A stretch of 64,000 bases of DNA from Pseudoglutamicibacter cumminsii (GCF_016907775.1 NZ_JAFBCO010000001.1:930001-994000), one strand, 5' to 3'; numbered from the stretch's first letter, positions 35,646-46,011 are shown. Notes: generated from the letters alone by a model not told the origin. Program-made: numbers and translations.

Positions 35646-36295
35646 CGAGCACCAACGTCCTAGTCATCGATAACTACGATTCGTTCGTCTACACCCTCGT
35701 GGGGTATCTTCGTCAGCTCGGCGCGCAAGTGCGGGTCATCCGCAACGACGAATACTCGCTAGAAGAAACCACGCAGCTTGCAACCCAAGCCGATGGGGTG
35801 CTCATCTCACCCGGGCCAGGCAACCCAGCAGGGGCCGGCGTCAGTATGGACTTGATCCGCGCCTGCGTCGAGAAGAACATCCCGCTCTACGGGGTCTGCC
35901 TCGGTCTGCAATCTCAAGCGGAAGCGCTCGGAGGCGTGGTGAGCCACGCTGAACAGCTCATGCACGGCCGCACCTCGCTCGTGGAACACACCGGTCACCC
36001 AATGTTCGAAGGGGTAGCGAACCCGTTTACGGCGACGCGCTACCACTCGCTCGCAGTGCAGGGCGAAACCGTGCCCGAGGAGCTTGAGGTCACCGCGCGC
36101 ACCCACGACGGCGTCATCATGGGGATCGCACACAAGACCGCACTCGCCTGGTGCGTTCAATTCCATCCCGAATCCGTCCTCACACAAGACGGCTACCGGA
36201 TGCTCGGAAACTGGCTCGAAGCGCTCGGCCTCACCGGGGCGGCAGAACACGCATCACGGCTCAGCCCCCTCATCAGCAGCCCGCAACACGCATAA
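35642..36295 (+). CDS. pabA: Class I glutamine amidotransferase (PabA/TrpG type)
   Basis: 217 residues that release ammonia from glutamine for a chorismate-using synthase (aminodeoxychorismate or anthranilate). The nucleophile is Cys86 in YGVCLGLQ, and the His-Glu pair is in VQFHPESVL. The usual GVCLGHQ is GVCLGLQ here. No chorismate-binding partner is nearby, so the pathway is undecided; the equivalent mycobacterial gene (Rv0013) is annotated trpG/pabA. ATG 35642 overlaps the previous gene by 4 bases. Confidence 0.88.
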   Translation: MTSTNVLVIDNYDSFVYTLVGYLRQLGAQVRVIRNDEYSLEETTQLATQADGVLISPGPGNPAGAGVSMDLIRACVEKNIPLYGVCLGLQSQAEALGGVVSHAEQLMHGRTSLVEHTGHPMFEGVANPFTATRYHSLAVQGETVPEELEVTARTHDGVIMGIAHKTALAWCVQFHPESVLTQDGYRMLGNWLEALGLTGAAEHASRLSPLISSPQHA

Positions 36296-36335
36296 ACGTG
36301 TGAGCAGGTCCTCCAGCCCGGCACACGAACACAAA

Positions 36336-36380
36336 GAAGTGCGGCGCCCCAAACCTTTGAAGGTCGGGACGCCGCACTTC
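36336..36380. terminator. Bidirectional terminator between pabA and pknB
   Basis: The stem 36336-36350 pairs with 36366-36380 with one G-T pair, a small inner hairpin, then TTATAA. It lies between convergent units. Confidence 0.85.
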
Positions 36381-36426
36381 TTATAACTACCGGCGCTAGC
36401 TGCGATACCCGGTGCTAGTCACCCGT

Positions 36427-38337
36427 CTAGTCATCCGCGCCGATCGTCGACGTCGCAGACGGAGACTCAGAGTCATCCTCCGACGGGCTCTCGCTCGAAT
36501 CCTCCGATGGGCTCTCGCTCGGCTCAGGCTCTTCAGGGGCCTCCGCCACCGTAATCACCACGATGCTACCCGGAGCCGCCTTTTCGCCCTTACGTGGACG
36601 CTGAGAAAGAACCGTACCCTCATCAACGGAATCGTTCTCTTCCTTATTCACCTGAACGTCAAGCTTGTATTCCTTCGACTTCAGCATCTCAACGGCTTCA
36701 GATTCATCAAGGCCCGTCACATCAGGAACGCTGACCTCACCCGAAGAAATTGTCAACTGAACCTCGTCGCCAAAGCGCAACTCGCTACCAGGCTTCGGGC
36801 TGACCTCAAGCACAGTTCCCTGCGGCTTATCCGGAGAATCCTTCGTCTTCACTTCATCGGCAACAGTGAGCTTCGCCTCTTCCAAAATACGGCGAGCCTC
36901 ACGCTCATTCTTCCCGATAATGTCTTCAGGGACCTTGACCTTATTGGTGCCCTCAGACACCACCAACGTCACCACGGTCTGCTTCTTAACACTCGTACCA
37001 GCCGCCGGATCAGTAGAAATCACATGACCTTCATCGACAGAGTCCGAATGCTCCTCCTTGACCTCATAATTCAGCTCAAGTTCCGTCAGCTTCGACTGAG
37101 CCTCCTGAAGCGATAGGTTCTCCAACGCCGGAATGTTGACCGGAGCGTTCCGCTCACGCTCAGCCTTGAGCCACAAGAAGCCCACGACTGCACCAACAAT
37201 CAAGAGAACAGCGAAAACCGACGACGCGATCCACAACCCCTTGCGGCTACGGTTCTCGCGCTCATCAAAGTCATCATCATCATCGTCGCTCTGCAACGCA
37301 ATCGCCTGCGTCTGAGCAGCATGAGCGGGTGCAGCTTGAGGAATCTGCGAAGCACCCATAATCGCGGCAGGCGCAACAGCGGCAGGCAACGTCGCCGTCG
37401 CAAGCGTATCCGGCGACGGCGGAGTCTCCCCACGCAACACCGCACGCAAGGCGGCAGCGAACTCATCGGCTGTCTGATATCGATCCTCACGGTTCTTCGC
37501 CAAAGCAACCCGCAGAACATCGTCCATAGCTGGAGAGACATCCGGGTTGAACTGCTGCACACGCGGAGGATGCTCACTCACATGCTGATAAGCAACAGAA
37601 ACAGGCGAATCCCCCTGGAACGGAGGGCGGCCAGTCAACAACTCAAACAACAAACAACCGGCCGAATACAGGTCCGAACGCTGATCGACATCATCGCCAC
37701 GAGCCTGCTCAGGTGAAAGATACTGTGCCGTGCCCACAACCGAATGAGCCTGAGTCATCGTTGCCGCGGAATCCGCGAGCGCCCGAGCAATACCAAAATC
37801 CATGACCTTGATAGAGCCCGAATTCGTAACCATCACATTCGCAGGCTTAATGTCACGGTGAACAATCCCCTGCTTATGCGAAGACGACAACGCCGCCAAA
37901 ACACCCAACGTCGCGTTAACCGCGTCCTTCTGCGACAACGGCCCATGCTTGAGACGTTCCTTGAGCGTATGGCCAGCCACATACTCCATCACAATGAACG
38001 GAACCTTGAGGCTCGAATGTTCACCCGGGATACGCACATCCGTGTCGCCCGTATCAAAAACAGACACGATCGTCGGATCATTCAGTCCCGCGACAGCCTT
38101 AGCCTCACGGCGGAAACGCGCCTGAAAAATAGCATCCCGCGCCAAATCAGAGCGCAAAATCTTCACGGCCACGTCACGACCCAACAGCACGTCACGGGCC
38201 AGCCACACATCAGCCATGCCTCCGCGGCCGATCAAGCGGTCAAGCTCGTAACGGTCATTGAGTGTGTGCTGGCGTGGCTGCGCAACCTGCTCTTCCTCCC
38301 GATGTCGGGAGCGGTTCTGCTGTTCGTCCTCAGTCAC
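36427..38337 (-). CDS. pknB: PASTA Ser/Thr kinase PknB
   Basis: A 636-residue transmembrane kinase that senses peptidoglycan or lipid II. The cytoplasmic kinase domain (about 28-300) has GRGGMADVW, Lys59, HRDIKPAN (Asp162) and MDFGIA. Membrane segment at about 363-387. Outside are three PASTA domains (beginning PALENLSLQEA, PEDIIGKNERE and PDVTGLDESEA), one fewer than the four in M. tuberculosis PknB. The C-terminus is a Ser/Glu/Pro-rich tail. GTG 38337 lies behind GAGGTG, 8 bases after pknA. Confidence 0.95.
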   Translation of the reverse strand: MTEDEQQNRSRHREEEQVAQPRQHTLNDRYELDRLIGRGGMADVWLARDVLLGRDVAVKILRSDLARDAIFQARFRREAKAVAGLNDPTIVSVFDTGDTDVRIPGEHSSLKVPFIVMEYVAGHTLKERLKHGPLSQKDAVNATLGVLAALSSSHKQGIVHRDIKPANVMVTNSGSIKVMDFGIARALADSAATMTQAHSVVGTAQYLSPEQARGDDVDQRSDLYSAGCLLFELLTGRPPFQGDSPVSVAYQHVSEHPPRVQQFNPDVSPAMDDVLRVALAKNREDRYQTADEFAAALRAVLRGETPPSPDTLATATLPAAVAPAAIMGASQIPQAAPAHAAQTQAIALQSDDDDDDFDERENRSRKGLWIASSVFAVLLIVGAVVGFLWLKAERERNAPVNIPALENLSLQEAQSKLTELELNYEVKEEHSDSVDEGHVISTDPAAGTSVKKQTVVTLVVSEGTNKVKVPEDIIGKNEREARRILEEAKLTVADEVKTKDSPDKPQGTVLEVSPKPGSELRFGDEVQLTISSGEVSVPDVTGLDESEAVEMLKSKEYKLDVQVNKEENDSVDEGTVLSQRPRKGEKAAPGSIVVITVAEAPEEPEPSESPSEDSSESPSEDDSESPSATSTIGADD

Positions 38338-38345
38338 GAGTCACC

Positions 38346-40025
38346 TCAGTTATTCTTCGGAGGGTCAGTGGATGGCAACGGTCTGCCCGTCTGCTGCGGG
38401 CCACTTCTTGTTGGTTCTTCGCTCGGAGTATCCGACTCTGAAGGCGGAGCCGTGGTCTCCGTTGGTTGCTCAGTCTCGCTCGGCTGCTCAGTTTCGCTCG
38501 GGCTCTCAGTCTGCGACGGAGTAGGTCGTTGCGTCGGCGAAGGAGCCGGTTGCGGCGACGTGTAAGAACCGTAATAGATCACGATGCGGGAGCCCTTTTC
38601 AAGCTCGCCCGTCGGGTTGATATCTACAACACGGGCCGCATCAGACTCCGACGCAACTCTACGAGGCTCAGCGTCAACATCGAAGCCAAGGCCCTCAAGT
38701 TCCGACATGACTTTTTCGTACGGTTCGCCGAGATAGTCAGCCTTCGCGACCGTGACGGTGTCCTTCTCGGATTCCGATTCAGACTCCGACTCAGATTCGG
38801 ATTCCGTCTCCGAAACAGACTCACTCGGAGACGAGCTCGGATCCGCTGAACCACCAGTCAACTTAGGAATTACAATCGCGCCCGCGACAATCAAAGCGGC
38901 AACAAGCAGGCCAATGACCCACCACAGCCACGGCTTCTTGCCTTCGCCATCTTCACCCTGATCATCATCTGGATCTACCGGGCCAGAACCACCGCCAGCC
39001 GCACCCGCGGCATAAGCCGGAGAAGCGGACCCCGCTGTCGCAGCAACACTAGTTGCCGGCCCCACAGCAGGCAACTGCGACGTCGTCGGATTCGAATCCT
39101 GTGCACCGACAATGGTCGTCGCCGCCGTCGGCGCATCATTCGAGTCACCTGCAGCCTGATCCAAAAGCAGCTTCATACCAGGCACAGCAGCAACCGCATC
39201 AGCCACACGGCCCGCACGCAAAGCATCAGCAGCGATAGCCAACTTCGAAGCATTAGCCGGACGATCCAGCGGATCCTTAGCCAACATCGACATGATGAGC
39301 GCCTGAACCGGAACATCAACCGTGTCCGGCAGGGCAGGAGGCTTATCGTTCACCTGCGCCAACGCGATCGCGATCTGCGACTCACCCGTGAACGGACGCC
39401 GCCCAGCAAGGCACTCATAGCCGATAACACCCAACGAATACAGATCAGACTGACCCGTGGCCTGCTGACCCGTAGCCTGCTCCGGCGCCAGATACTGAGC
39501 CGTACCCATGACCTGGCCCGTCGCAGTCAACGGAACCTGATCAGCCAAGCGCGCAATACCGAAATCCGTGATCTTGACCTTGCCCGAAGGCATGATCAAC
39601 AAGTTGCCCGGCTTCACATCGCGGTGCACCAAACCACGCGCATGCGCAGCCCCCAACGCACGCGCAGTCTGAGCGATCACCGAAAGCGTGAAATCAGAGT
39701 TCAAACGGCGCTCACGCTCGATGATGGTCGAAAGCGGCTCCCCAGGAACCAGCTCCATCACCAAATACGCGGAACCATCGGCCTCGCCGTAATCGAAAAC
39801 GTTAGCGATACCGTCATTATTGAGCAGAGCCGTATGCCGCGCCTCAGCCCGGAAACGCTCCCGGAAACCCGGGTCGCCCATGTACTCCTCTTTGAGGATC
39901 TTGATGGCAACAACCCGGCCCAAGACATCGTCTAGAGCTTTCCAAACCTCACCCATACCGCCGATCGCAATGCGGTCAGTGAGCTTATAGCGGCTTCCAA
40001 GAACCATTCCAGTCGATGGCCTCAT
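38346..40025 (-). CDS. pknA: Ser/Thr kinase PknA with one PASTA-like domain
   Basis: 559 residues. Kinase domain with [12 protein letters not shown], Lys42, HRDVKPGN (Asp136) and TDFGIA (Asp154). Membrane segment at about 366-387. Outside is a repeated Ser-Glu stretch (405-420), then a single PASTA-like domain (424-487), then a Pro/Ser/Thr/Glu-rich tail. Mycobacterial PknA lacks a PASTA domain, so this protein may sense wall fragments itself. Overlaps pbpA by 4 bases. It and PknB regulate cell shape and wall synthesis; substrates likely include FhaA, MurJ's partner and PbpA regulators. Confidence 0.94.
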   Translation of the reverse strand: MRPSTGMVLGSRYKLTDRIAIGGMGEVWKALDDVLGRVVAIKILKEEYMGDPGFRERFRAEARHTALLNNDGIANVFDYGEADGSAYLVMELVPGEPLSTIIERERRLNSDFTLSVIAQTARALGAAHARGLVHRDVKPGNLLIMPSGKVKITDFGIARLADQVPLTATGQVMGTAQYLAPEQATGQQATGQSDLYSLGVIGYECLAGRRPFTGESQIAIALAQVNDKPPALPDTVDVPVQALIMSMLAKDPLDRPANASKLAIAADALRAGRVADAVAAVPGMKLLLDQAAGDSNDAPTAATTIVGAQDSNPTTSQLPAVGPATSVAATAGSASPAYAAGAAGGGSGPVDPDDDQGEDGEGKKPWLWWVIGLLVAALIVAGAIVIPKLTGGSADPSSSPSESVSETESESESESESESEKDTVTVAKADYLGEPYEKVMSELEGLGFDVDAEPRRVASESDAARVVDINPTGELEKGSRIVIYYGSYTSPQPAPSPTQRPTPSQTESPSETEQPSETEQPTETTAPPSESDTPSEEPTRSGPQQTGRPLPSTDPPKNN

Positions 40026-41479
40026 CGCTTCATCACCGCCCTCTCAATCTTGCTCATGATCGTGCTAGACAAGCCAGCGCTTTCTTCATATGAGATGTCT
40101 TTGACAACAACCGTGACCGCATATTGAGGGTCATCAGCCGGGAAGAAACCGGTGATCCAGCCGTTGACCTTCCCCGATTCACCGATATCAGCGGTACCCG
40201 TCTTCGCGGCCAAATCAACGCCCGGAACACGCGCCCGCGTTGCGGTACCCGACTTCACAGGCTCGCGCATCAGCTTGGTCATATCCTGAGCTACCTCAGA
40301 GCTCATGCCGCGGCCATATTCTTCCGCCTTGAAACGCTTCAAAACACGAAGGTCAGGGCTCGTGACCTGCTTGATCAACTGCGGACGCATGATCACCCCG
40401 TCATTCGCGATACCCATCGCAACCATGTTCATCTGCAACGCGGTCGTCTGAACATCGAACTGACCGATCGAGGAGTATGCGAGCTGAGCAGGGTCAGGGT
40501 TCTCCGGCCACGTCGACGCCGAGGTTGGGGCCAGGCCAAGCCAGTCCGGCTTCTCACCGAAACCAAACCTATCCGTGACTTCCTTCATCTTCTCCGTACC
40601 GATCTTCTGAACACCCTGAGCAAACGGGGTGTTACACGACTGGGCCACGATGAACGAAAGCGACGCCTTATTCGGCTGTGAAGAACAAATACCGAGACTG
40701 AAGTTCTTCAGCTCCTTCTTTGTTCCAGGAGGTGACCACGACGGCGGATTGTCGTAAGACCCATCGACCTTGAAATCGCCCGTCTCCAAACCAGCGATCA
40801 AAGTCAGCAGCTTGAAGGACGAACCAGGAGAAACGCGGTCATACACCGCAGGGTTCCAGTTGACCGACAGCCCCGGAACAGATTCGAGCTTGGCGCGGTT
40901 CTTCGAAACCTGATCAGAGTTCTGTACGGACAGGTCGTTCGCGTCGTACGTCGGCTTACTGGCCATCGCAAGGATGCGGCCGTCACGCGGATCCGTAACA
41001 ACAACCGAGCCCTTTTTGCCGTCCGGAATCGCATCAAAGGCGGCCTTCTGGATGGCAGGATCGATCGTCAATTCGATGTCCGCGCCGCGGTCTTCTTTAC
41101 CGGTGAAAAGATTCGTCAAGCGATCGAAGAACTGATCATCTGACGTGCCAGACAAGACCGTCTCTTGCGTCGCTTCAAGCTGGGTAGCGCCGTTAGCGAG
41201 CGAATAGAAACCCGTCAGGCCGGAGTACAGCTTCGAATCCGTGTAGGTTCGCTTGTACTTGTACGGGCCGTTTTCAGTCCGGATGCTTTGCGCAATCGGT
41301 TTGCCACCAACCAAAATCGCGCCGCGCGGCCGGTCATAGTTGGCCATGAGCGGACGCGTATTGAGCGCGTTGTTGTTGAGCTTCTCAGCGCCGATGAACT
41401 GTACGTAGGTCGTGCCCATCAGGATCGCCAAGAAAAGGGCTACGACAGCGAGCCATGTGCGGCGAATTGCGGGATTCAT
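40022..41479 (-). CDS. pbpA: Penicillin-binding protein PbpA (class B transpeptidase)
   Basis: 485 residues. N-terminal anchor ([20 protein letters not shown]). Transpeptidase motifs in order: SSFK (Ser220, Lys223), SCN (281-283) and KTG (426-428). It cross-links new peptidoglycan, usually with the SEDS glycosyltransferase RodA encoded just upstream. Overlaps both rodA and pknA by 4 bases each, so the operon is tightly coupled. It also has the dimerisation-type domain [23 protein letters not shown] of class B PBPs. Confidence 0.94.
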   Translation of the reverse strand: MNPAIRRTWLAVVALFLAILMGTTYVQFIGAEKLNNNALNTRPLMANYDRPRGAILVGGKPIAQSIRTENGPYKYKRTYTDSKLYSGLTGFYSLANGATQLEATQETVLSGTSDDQFFDRLTNLFTGKEDRGADIELTIDPAIQKAAFDAIPDGKKGSVVVTDPRDGRILAMASKPTYDANDLSVQNSDQVSKNRAKLESVPGLSVNWNPAVYDRVSPGSSFKLLTLIAGLETGDFKVDGSYDNPPSWSPPGTKKELKNFSLGICSSQPNKASLSFIVAQSCNTPFAQGVQKIGTEKMKEVTDRFGFGEKPDWLGLAPTSASTWPENPDPAQLAYSSIGQFDVQTTALQMNMVAMGIANDGVIMRPQLIKQVTSPDLRVLKRFKAEEYGRGMSSEVAQDMTKLMREPVKSGTATRARVPGVDLAAKTGTADIGESGKVNGWITGFFPADDPQYAVTVVVKDISYEESAGLSSTIMSKIERAVMKR

Positions 41480-42954
41480 GCTGACGTAACACCTCCTGCG
41501 GTTGAGCTGGCATCTTCACGTGAGTCCTCGCGGGCATCGAGCGCCGAGGGCTTTTTCGGAGCGGAAAGCTTGCTTGCGAGCAACGAATCATCGTCGCTGC
41601 TGAGCAGGCCACCCGTCGATGGGCGGCGAGCGTTATGGCTGATGAGCAACAGCAACGCAGCAAGGACCCAGTTAGCGAGCAGCGAGGAACCACCTGCTGA
41701 CATGAACGGAGTGGTCAGACCTGTGAGCGGGATGAGGCGCAAAACGCCACCAGTCACGATGAAGAACTGGAATGCCGTAGCGAAAGCCAAACCGGTAGCG
41801 AGGAGCTTCCCGAAGCCGTCGCGTGCACCCAAGCCGGCCCGGATCCCGCGGGAAACAAACAAGAAGAACAGCATCACGATCGCGAACAAGCCCACGAGAC
41901 CCAGCTCTTCACCGAGCGCAGCGTAGATCATGTCTGACTTGGCGACAGGGATGCGTTCTGGAGAGCCAGCGCCTAGGCCGGTTCCCCCAAGCCCACCGTG
42001 TGCCATGCCGAACAGACCTTGAACAACCTGATAGCTACCGCCTGGATTGCGGTAGTACAGGTCAGGGTTGAACGCGTCGAGCCAGATATCGAAGCGCGCA
42101 CGCACGTGACCCATGAACATGTATGCGAAAATGCCGCCGAGTGCCACGAGGCCGCCGCCGATAAGGATCCACGAGATACGGCCGGTAGCCACGTAAATCA
42201 TGATCATGAACAGGCCGAAGAACATGAGCGCGCTACCGAGGTCGGTTTGCAGGACCATGATGCCCATCGCGATGCACCATGCAATCAGCATCGGCGCCAT
42301 GTCGCGGAAGCGCGGTAACTGGAGCGAGCCGATTTTTCGGCCCGCCAGCAGGATCAGGTCGCGTTTTGACGCCAAGTAGCTTGCAAAGAAGATCGCGAGG
42401 GTAACCTTCGCGAACTCGCCCGGCTGGATCGAGAAAGATCCGATGCGGATCCAGATTCGTGCCCCATAGTCGGCATAGCCGAGGCCGGGGATCATCGGTA
42501 GCAACAAGAGCACAACCGAGATCGCGAGCCACAGGTATGTGAACTTGCGAAGCACGCGGTGATCGCGGATGACCCACAAAACAAGCACAGCGGAAGCCAT
42601 GCCAACACCGGAATATAAAAGCTGAGATTGCGCGGCGGTAGCTAATTCCGGCGGTCCAGCAAGATCCAAGCGGTGGATCATCGCCAGGCCAATACCGTTC
42701 AAAGCCACCAGCAACGGCAATATGTATGGATCGGCATATTTAGCCCAGATGCGCAAAGAAATGTTGACGCCCAAGCCGAATACACCCAAGACGGCAACGT
42801 GTGGAAGCCACGCTTGATCGTTCCATGAGGCGCCCGCGGTCGACGAAACCAAAAACTCCGCCATCGCAGTGACGCCCAACGCCAAAATAAGCAGGAAGAG
42901 CTCGGTGTTACGGCGCGTTGGCTGCTTCTTCACGTGATTCACGGCGACGCTCAC
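41476..42954 (-). CDS. rodA: SEDS glycosyltransferase RodA/FtsW type
   Basis: 492 residues with about 10-12 membrane segments. It polymerises lipid II into glycan strands. Family patterns: GYADYGARIWIRIGSFSIQPGEFAK, QTDLGSALMFFGLF and GLTTPFMSAGGSSLLANW near the C-terminus. The operon with pbpA supports RodA (elongation) rather than FtsW (division). N- and C-terminal cytoplasmic tails are polar; the C-tail is acidic and Ser-rich. Coupled by 4-base overlaps. Confidence 0.93.
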   Translation of the reverse strand: MSVAVNHVKKQPTRRNTELFLLILALGVTAMAEFLVSSTAGASWNDQAWLPHVAVLGVFGLGVNISLRIWAKYADPYILPLLVALNGIGLAMIHRLDLAGPPELATAAQSQLLYSGVGMASAVLVLWVIRDHRVLRKFTYLWLAISVVLLLLPMIPGLGYADYGARIWIRIGSFSIQPGEFAKVTLAIFFASYLASKRDLILLAGRKIGSLQLPRFRDMAPMLIAWCIAMGIMVLQTDLGSALMFFGLFMIMIYVATGRISWILIGGGLVALGGIFAYMFMGHVRARFDIWLDAFNPDLYYRNPGGSYQVVQGLFGMAHGGLGGTGLGAGSPERIPVAKSDMIYAALGEELGLVGLFAIVMLFFLFVSRGIRAGLGARDGFGKLLATGLAFATAFQFFIVTGGVLRLIPLTGLTTPFMSAGGSSLLANWVLAALLLLISHNARRPSTGGLLSSDDDSLLASKLSAPKKPSALDAREDSREDASSTAGGVTSA

Positions 42955-44414
42955 TGAATATCACCACGCAACTCATCACACCACTCAGGTACCGCGTGCT
43001 CCACGGTTCCGCTGCCACTAGATGACCCCGCAGAACCGTCAGCTCCGCCGCTCTCGGCAGGCGACGGTGCAACCACCGGGCACGACTGCTGGGCCGTGAT
43101 GCGAACATCGTGCAGAATCTGCTGGGCGTCCTTGCGGGACTGCGTAGCGATACCGTTCTTCAACTGCGTTTGCGTGTATTCAGGCAAGGCCTCGAGCGGA
43201 ACCTTCGATTCGGTATCCACACTCGACATCTTGATAGGGCCTAAGTCCTGAGAGATGCCCTTAAACATCGCGACCTTGCCCTGGTGGACCCCCACGTAGT
43301 ACTGGGTTTGAGTCCACGCGTAGCCCAAATAGCCGCCTGTCACGAGGATCAAGATCAAAACCACGAGCGTTGTTGGCAGAACCCATCCGAAGCGACGTTT
43401 AGAAGGCTCCTCCTCGAGAGCAGCCAAAGCCAGCTGCCGCTCACGCTCGGAAGAACGATGCTGAAGCAACGCTGCCGCGCGTCGCTCGCCCGAACGCTGC
43501 GTCACGATCGGGATCTGTCCAGACTCGGTAGCGAGCTGCGCGGCACCAACCAGCTCGTGCGGGCGGTTCGCCATCTCGTAACGCAACAGTGCCTGGTTCG
43601 CGGCGAGGTCACCGCCGCGGGCAACCTCGATCTGGCCCGTGTCAGGCGAAGGCTCATCAGTGCTACTGAACTCTTCAGACGGCGGGGATTCCGCATCGTC
43701 AACAATGTCTACAACTACGACGGTGACGTTATCCGGTGAGCCAAGCTCCAGGGTCCGCTCTACGAGGCGGTCCGCGGCTTCCCGCGGGGTCGAGGCAGTC
43801 CGGACGATCTCTTCGGTTTCCTCCTCGGAAACCACAGCGTTCACGCCGTCAGAGCACAGCATCCAGCGTTCCCCGGCAGTTGCTGGGATGACCGCCATAT
43901 CGAGTTCAGGGGACGCGTCAGAGTCTCCCAGAACACGCATGATCACGTTGCGGTGCGGGTGAACTTTCGCTTCGTCTTCGGTGATGCGGCCTTCAGAAAG
44001 TAGCTTCTCAACGAACGTGTGGTCCTTGGTGATCTGTTCCCACGTGTCGTTGCGCAGGCGGTACGCCCGCGAGTCGCCGATGTGGGCGAGGTGGAGCTTG
44101 GAATCGTTCAGCAGGATCGCGCTCACGGTGGTGCCCATGCCGGAAAGCTTGGGGTTTTGTTCAACGAGTTCGTTGAGGATGATGTTGGCCGACTGGATCT
44201 CGTCGGCGAGGATCGTGTCTGGATCCTCGACATCGGCGCGGTCCAAATGAACAAGGTCTAGGACCGTCGATGCGGAGGCGACGTCGCCTCCGACGTGCCC
44301 GCCCATGCCGTCAGCGACCACGGCGAAGTGACGCCCCGCGTACCCGGAGTCGTCATTCTTGCGGCGCACACACCCCACGTCGGAGTGGGCGGCGAAGTCG
44401 AAATACAGAGCCAT
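42951..44414 (-). CDS. pstP: PP2C-type Ser/Thr phosphatase PstP
   Basis: 487 residues. The cytoplasmic PP2C domain spans about 1-235: DVGCVRRKNDDSGY, VVADGMGGHVGGD, THIGDSRAYRL and DGVNAVVSE, with the metal-binding Asp/Gly positions intact. A linker follows, then one membrane segment (VLPTTLVVLILILVTGGYLGYAW, about 358-380) and a short outer domain. It removes phosphates placed by PknA/PknB. Starts at the end of fhaB with a 1-base overlap (TAATG). Confidence 0.95.
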   Translation of the reverse strand: MALYFDFAAHSDVGCVRRKNDDSGYAGRHFAVVADGMGGHVGGDVASASTVLDLVHLDRADVEDPDTILADEIQSANIILNELVEQNPKLSGMGTTVSAILLNDSKLHLAHIGDSRAYRLRNDTWEQITKDHTFVEKLLSEGRITEDEAKVHPHRNVIMRVLGDSDASPELDMAVIPATAGERWMLCSDGVNAVVSEEETEEIVRTASTPREAADRLVERTLELGSPDNVTVVVVDIVDDAESPPSEEFSSTDEPSPDTGQIEVARGGDLAANQALLRYEMANRPHELVGAAQLATESGQIPIVTQRSGERRAAALLQHRSSERERQLALAALEEEPSKRRFGWVLPTTLVVLILILVTGGYLGYAWTQTQYYVGVHQGKVAMFKGISQDLGPIKMSSVDTESKVPLEALPEYTQTQLKNGIATQSRKDAQQILHDVRITAQQSCPVVAPSPAESGGADGSAGSSSGSGTVEHAVPEWCDELRGDIQ

Positions 44415-44902
44415 TATGGGCGCAACTCCATCACGGTTTTACCGATGCGGATACGCTGGCCGATTTCGACCGGCTGGGCCCGGGTCAGCTGCATCTCGTC
44501 TACGTAGGTTCCGTTGGTTGAGCCGAGGTCTTCGAGGAACCAGCGGGTTCCTTGCGGGAATAGGCGTGCGTGGCGGGAGGACGCGTAGTCGTCTGCGAGC
44601 ACGAGGCTTGCTTCTTGGGCGCGACCCAGCAGGATTGGGCTCGCCGCTAGACGCACTGAGGTTCCGACGCCGGGGCCGTCGACAACCACGAGGGCGTGCG
44701 CGATCTGGCGTGGCGGCGACGATGGTGTGGCGGGCATTCCGGGGGCGGGGCCGGAAGACCCTGCTGCGGCGCCTGCTTGCTGTATGCGTGTGCGCTTTCC
44801 TACCCCGAGGTCTCGGCGCATCGACATCACGATGATGAGGACCAAGATCCACAGGAAAACAATGAAAGCTAGACGCAACAGCGTCACTACCAAGGGGACC
44901 AT
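44414..44902 (-). CDS. fhaB: FHA-domain protein FhaB (FipA-like)
   Basis: 162 residues. One N-terminal membrane segment (VVTLLRLAFIVFLWILVLIIVM), then a linker, then a C-terminal FHA domain with GRAQEASLVL, SSRHARLF and LGSTNGTYVD, which binds phosphothreonine. In mycobacteria FhaB/FipA links phospho-signals to FtsZ and FtsQ. Ends at the first base of pstP's start. Conserved order fhaA-fhaB-pstP. Confidence 0.93.
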   Translation of the reverse strand: MVPLVVTLLRLAFIVFLWILVLIIVMSMRRDLGVGKRTRIQQAGAAAGSSGPAPGMPATPSSPPRQIAHALVVVDGPGVGTSVRLAASPILLGRAQEASLVLADDYASSRHARLFPQGTRWFLEDLGSTNGTYVDEMQLTRAQPVEIGQRIRIGKTVMELRP

Positions 44903-44906
44903 GAGG

Positions 44907-45677
44907 TTAGCTCATTCCTTCGGGGGCGTTTTGCCAAGAGAAGGTCAGGCGGGCGTGACCGATCGCGATGATCGTGCCGTCGAGCAACTCTTCTTCACCT
45001 TGAATACGGGTTCCGTTGACGTAGGTTCCGTTGGTGGAACCGAGGTCGCGGACGAACATGCGGTCGCCACGGCGGATGATTTCGGCGTGGCGGCGGGAGG
45101 CGCCTTGGTCGTTGATGTGCAGACCGGCGTCACCTGCGCGCCCCATGACGACGGTGTCGGCGCTCAACGCGTAACGGTTGCCGTCGAGCTCGATGACGGG
45201 GGTCCGGTTGGTGTTGGGCCGGATGTGCTGCGTGCTTGCTTGTTGTTCCGCGGAGGTGAGGTGTGGCCGTGCAGCTGGGCGGGGCCGCGGCGTGGTTGGC
45301 GCTTTGGTGCCGCCGAGGGACGCGTCGACTTCGATTTTGGTTGGTCGAAGGGACTCATCTTTGCGGAACGTCACGGTGACGGCGTCGCGGAGCGAATAGT
45401 CTTGGCGCTGCGCGTGTTCGAGTGCGACGTCAGCGAGTTCTTGCGCGAGTGCGGTGCCCCATTCGCGTGCTTGGGCGAACGCGTCTGTGCCGAGCCGGAC
45501 CGTGAAGGAGTGCGGCGCAACGGTGCGGCCTTCGGAGATGGAGAAAGATTCGTCATCCATCGTGTTGCGGATCAGGTTGGCGATCTCTACGGGTTTGATG
45601 GTCCCGTTGGAGTTCCCGCGGAAGGCGCGTGAAACGAGTCGTTCTAGTCCTTTTTCGAATCCTCTGACAATTCCCAC
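44907..45677 (-). CDS. fhaA: FHA-domain protein FhaA (DUF3662 + FHA)
   Basis: 256 residues. The N-terminal DUF3662 part (GFEKGLERLVSRAFRG...PVEIANLIRNTMDD) is followed by a Pro-rich linker (about 135-175) and a C-terminal FHA domain (GRAGDAGLHIND, ASRRHAEII, LGSTNGTYVNG). The start is GTG 45677: AGGAGG precedes it by 6 bases and the protein then begins MGIVRGFEKGLER, as in the family; a longer frame to 45722 is unlikely. In mycobacteria it binds the phosphorylated MviN pseudokinase, whose counterpart is at 8547. Confidence 0.93.
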   Translation of the reverse strand: MGIVRGFEKGLERLVSRAFRGNSNGTIKPVEIANLIRNTMDDESFSISEGRTVAPHSFTVRLGTDAFAQAREWGTALAQELADVALEHAQRQDYSLRDAVTVTFRKDESLRPTKIEVDASLGGTKAPTTPRPRPAARPHLTSAEQQASTQHIRPNTNRTPVIELDGNRYALSADTVVMGRAGDAGLHINDQGASRRHAEIIRRGDRMFVRDLGSTNGTYVNGTRIQGEEELLDGTIIAIGHARLTFSWQNAPEGMS

Positions 45678-46011
45678 AACGAACCTCCTCTCCATCTGTT
45701 TACTGTCACGCTCGCGGTGCACGAGGCGTTGCGGTGCGTCCTACTTCTACCGTACTTCCTGTTTTCGGGCACGGCAGTTGTTGGCCACATCGTTCTCCGA
45801 TCTTACCTAAACCACGTGTTTAGAGTTGAAAAACCGTGAAATCCTTGCGGTTTTCCTGGCTTCTGCGTTCGATGCCGGGGTTGCGTCAGCCGTTGCGAGC
45901 AGGTGAGTAGCGGGCTCAATTATGAAATTCCGGCTTCCTCAGTTAGGCTTTTCTCTGTTGTCTTCACGTATCTGATGCATTCGGGTTCAACGTGAGGGGA
46001 ACAAACACTAC
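45678..46011. other. fhaA-tRNA-Leu intergenic region
   Basis: 334 bases without a gene. The fhaA operon promoter must lie here. A near-palindrome CTAAACCACGTGTTTAG is at 45807-45823 and could be an operator. Nothing else is evident. Confidence 0.5.
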
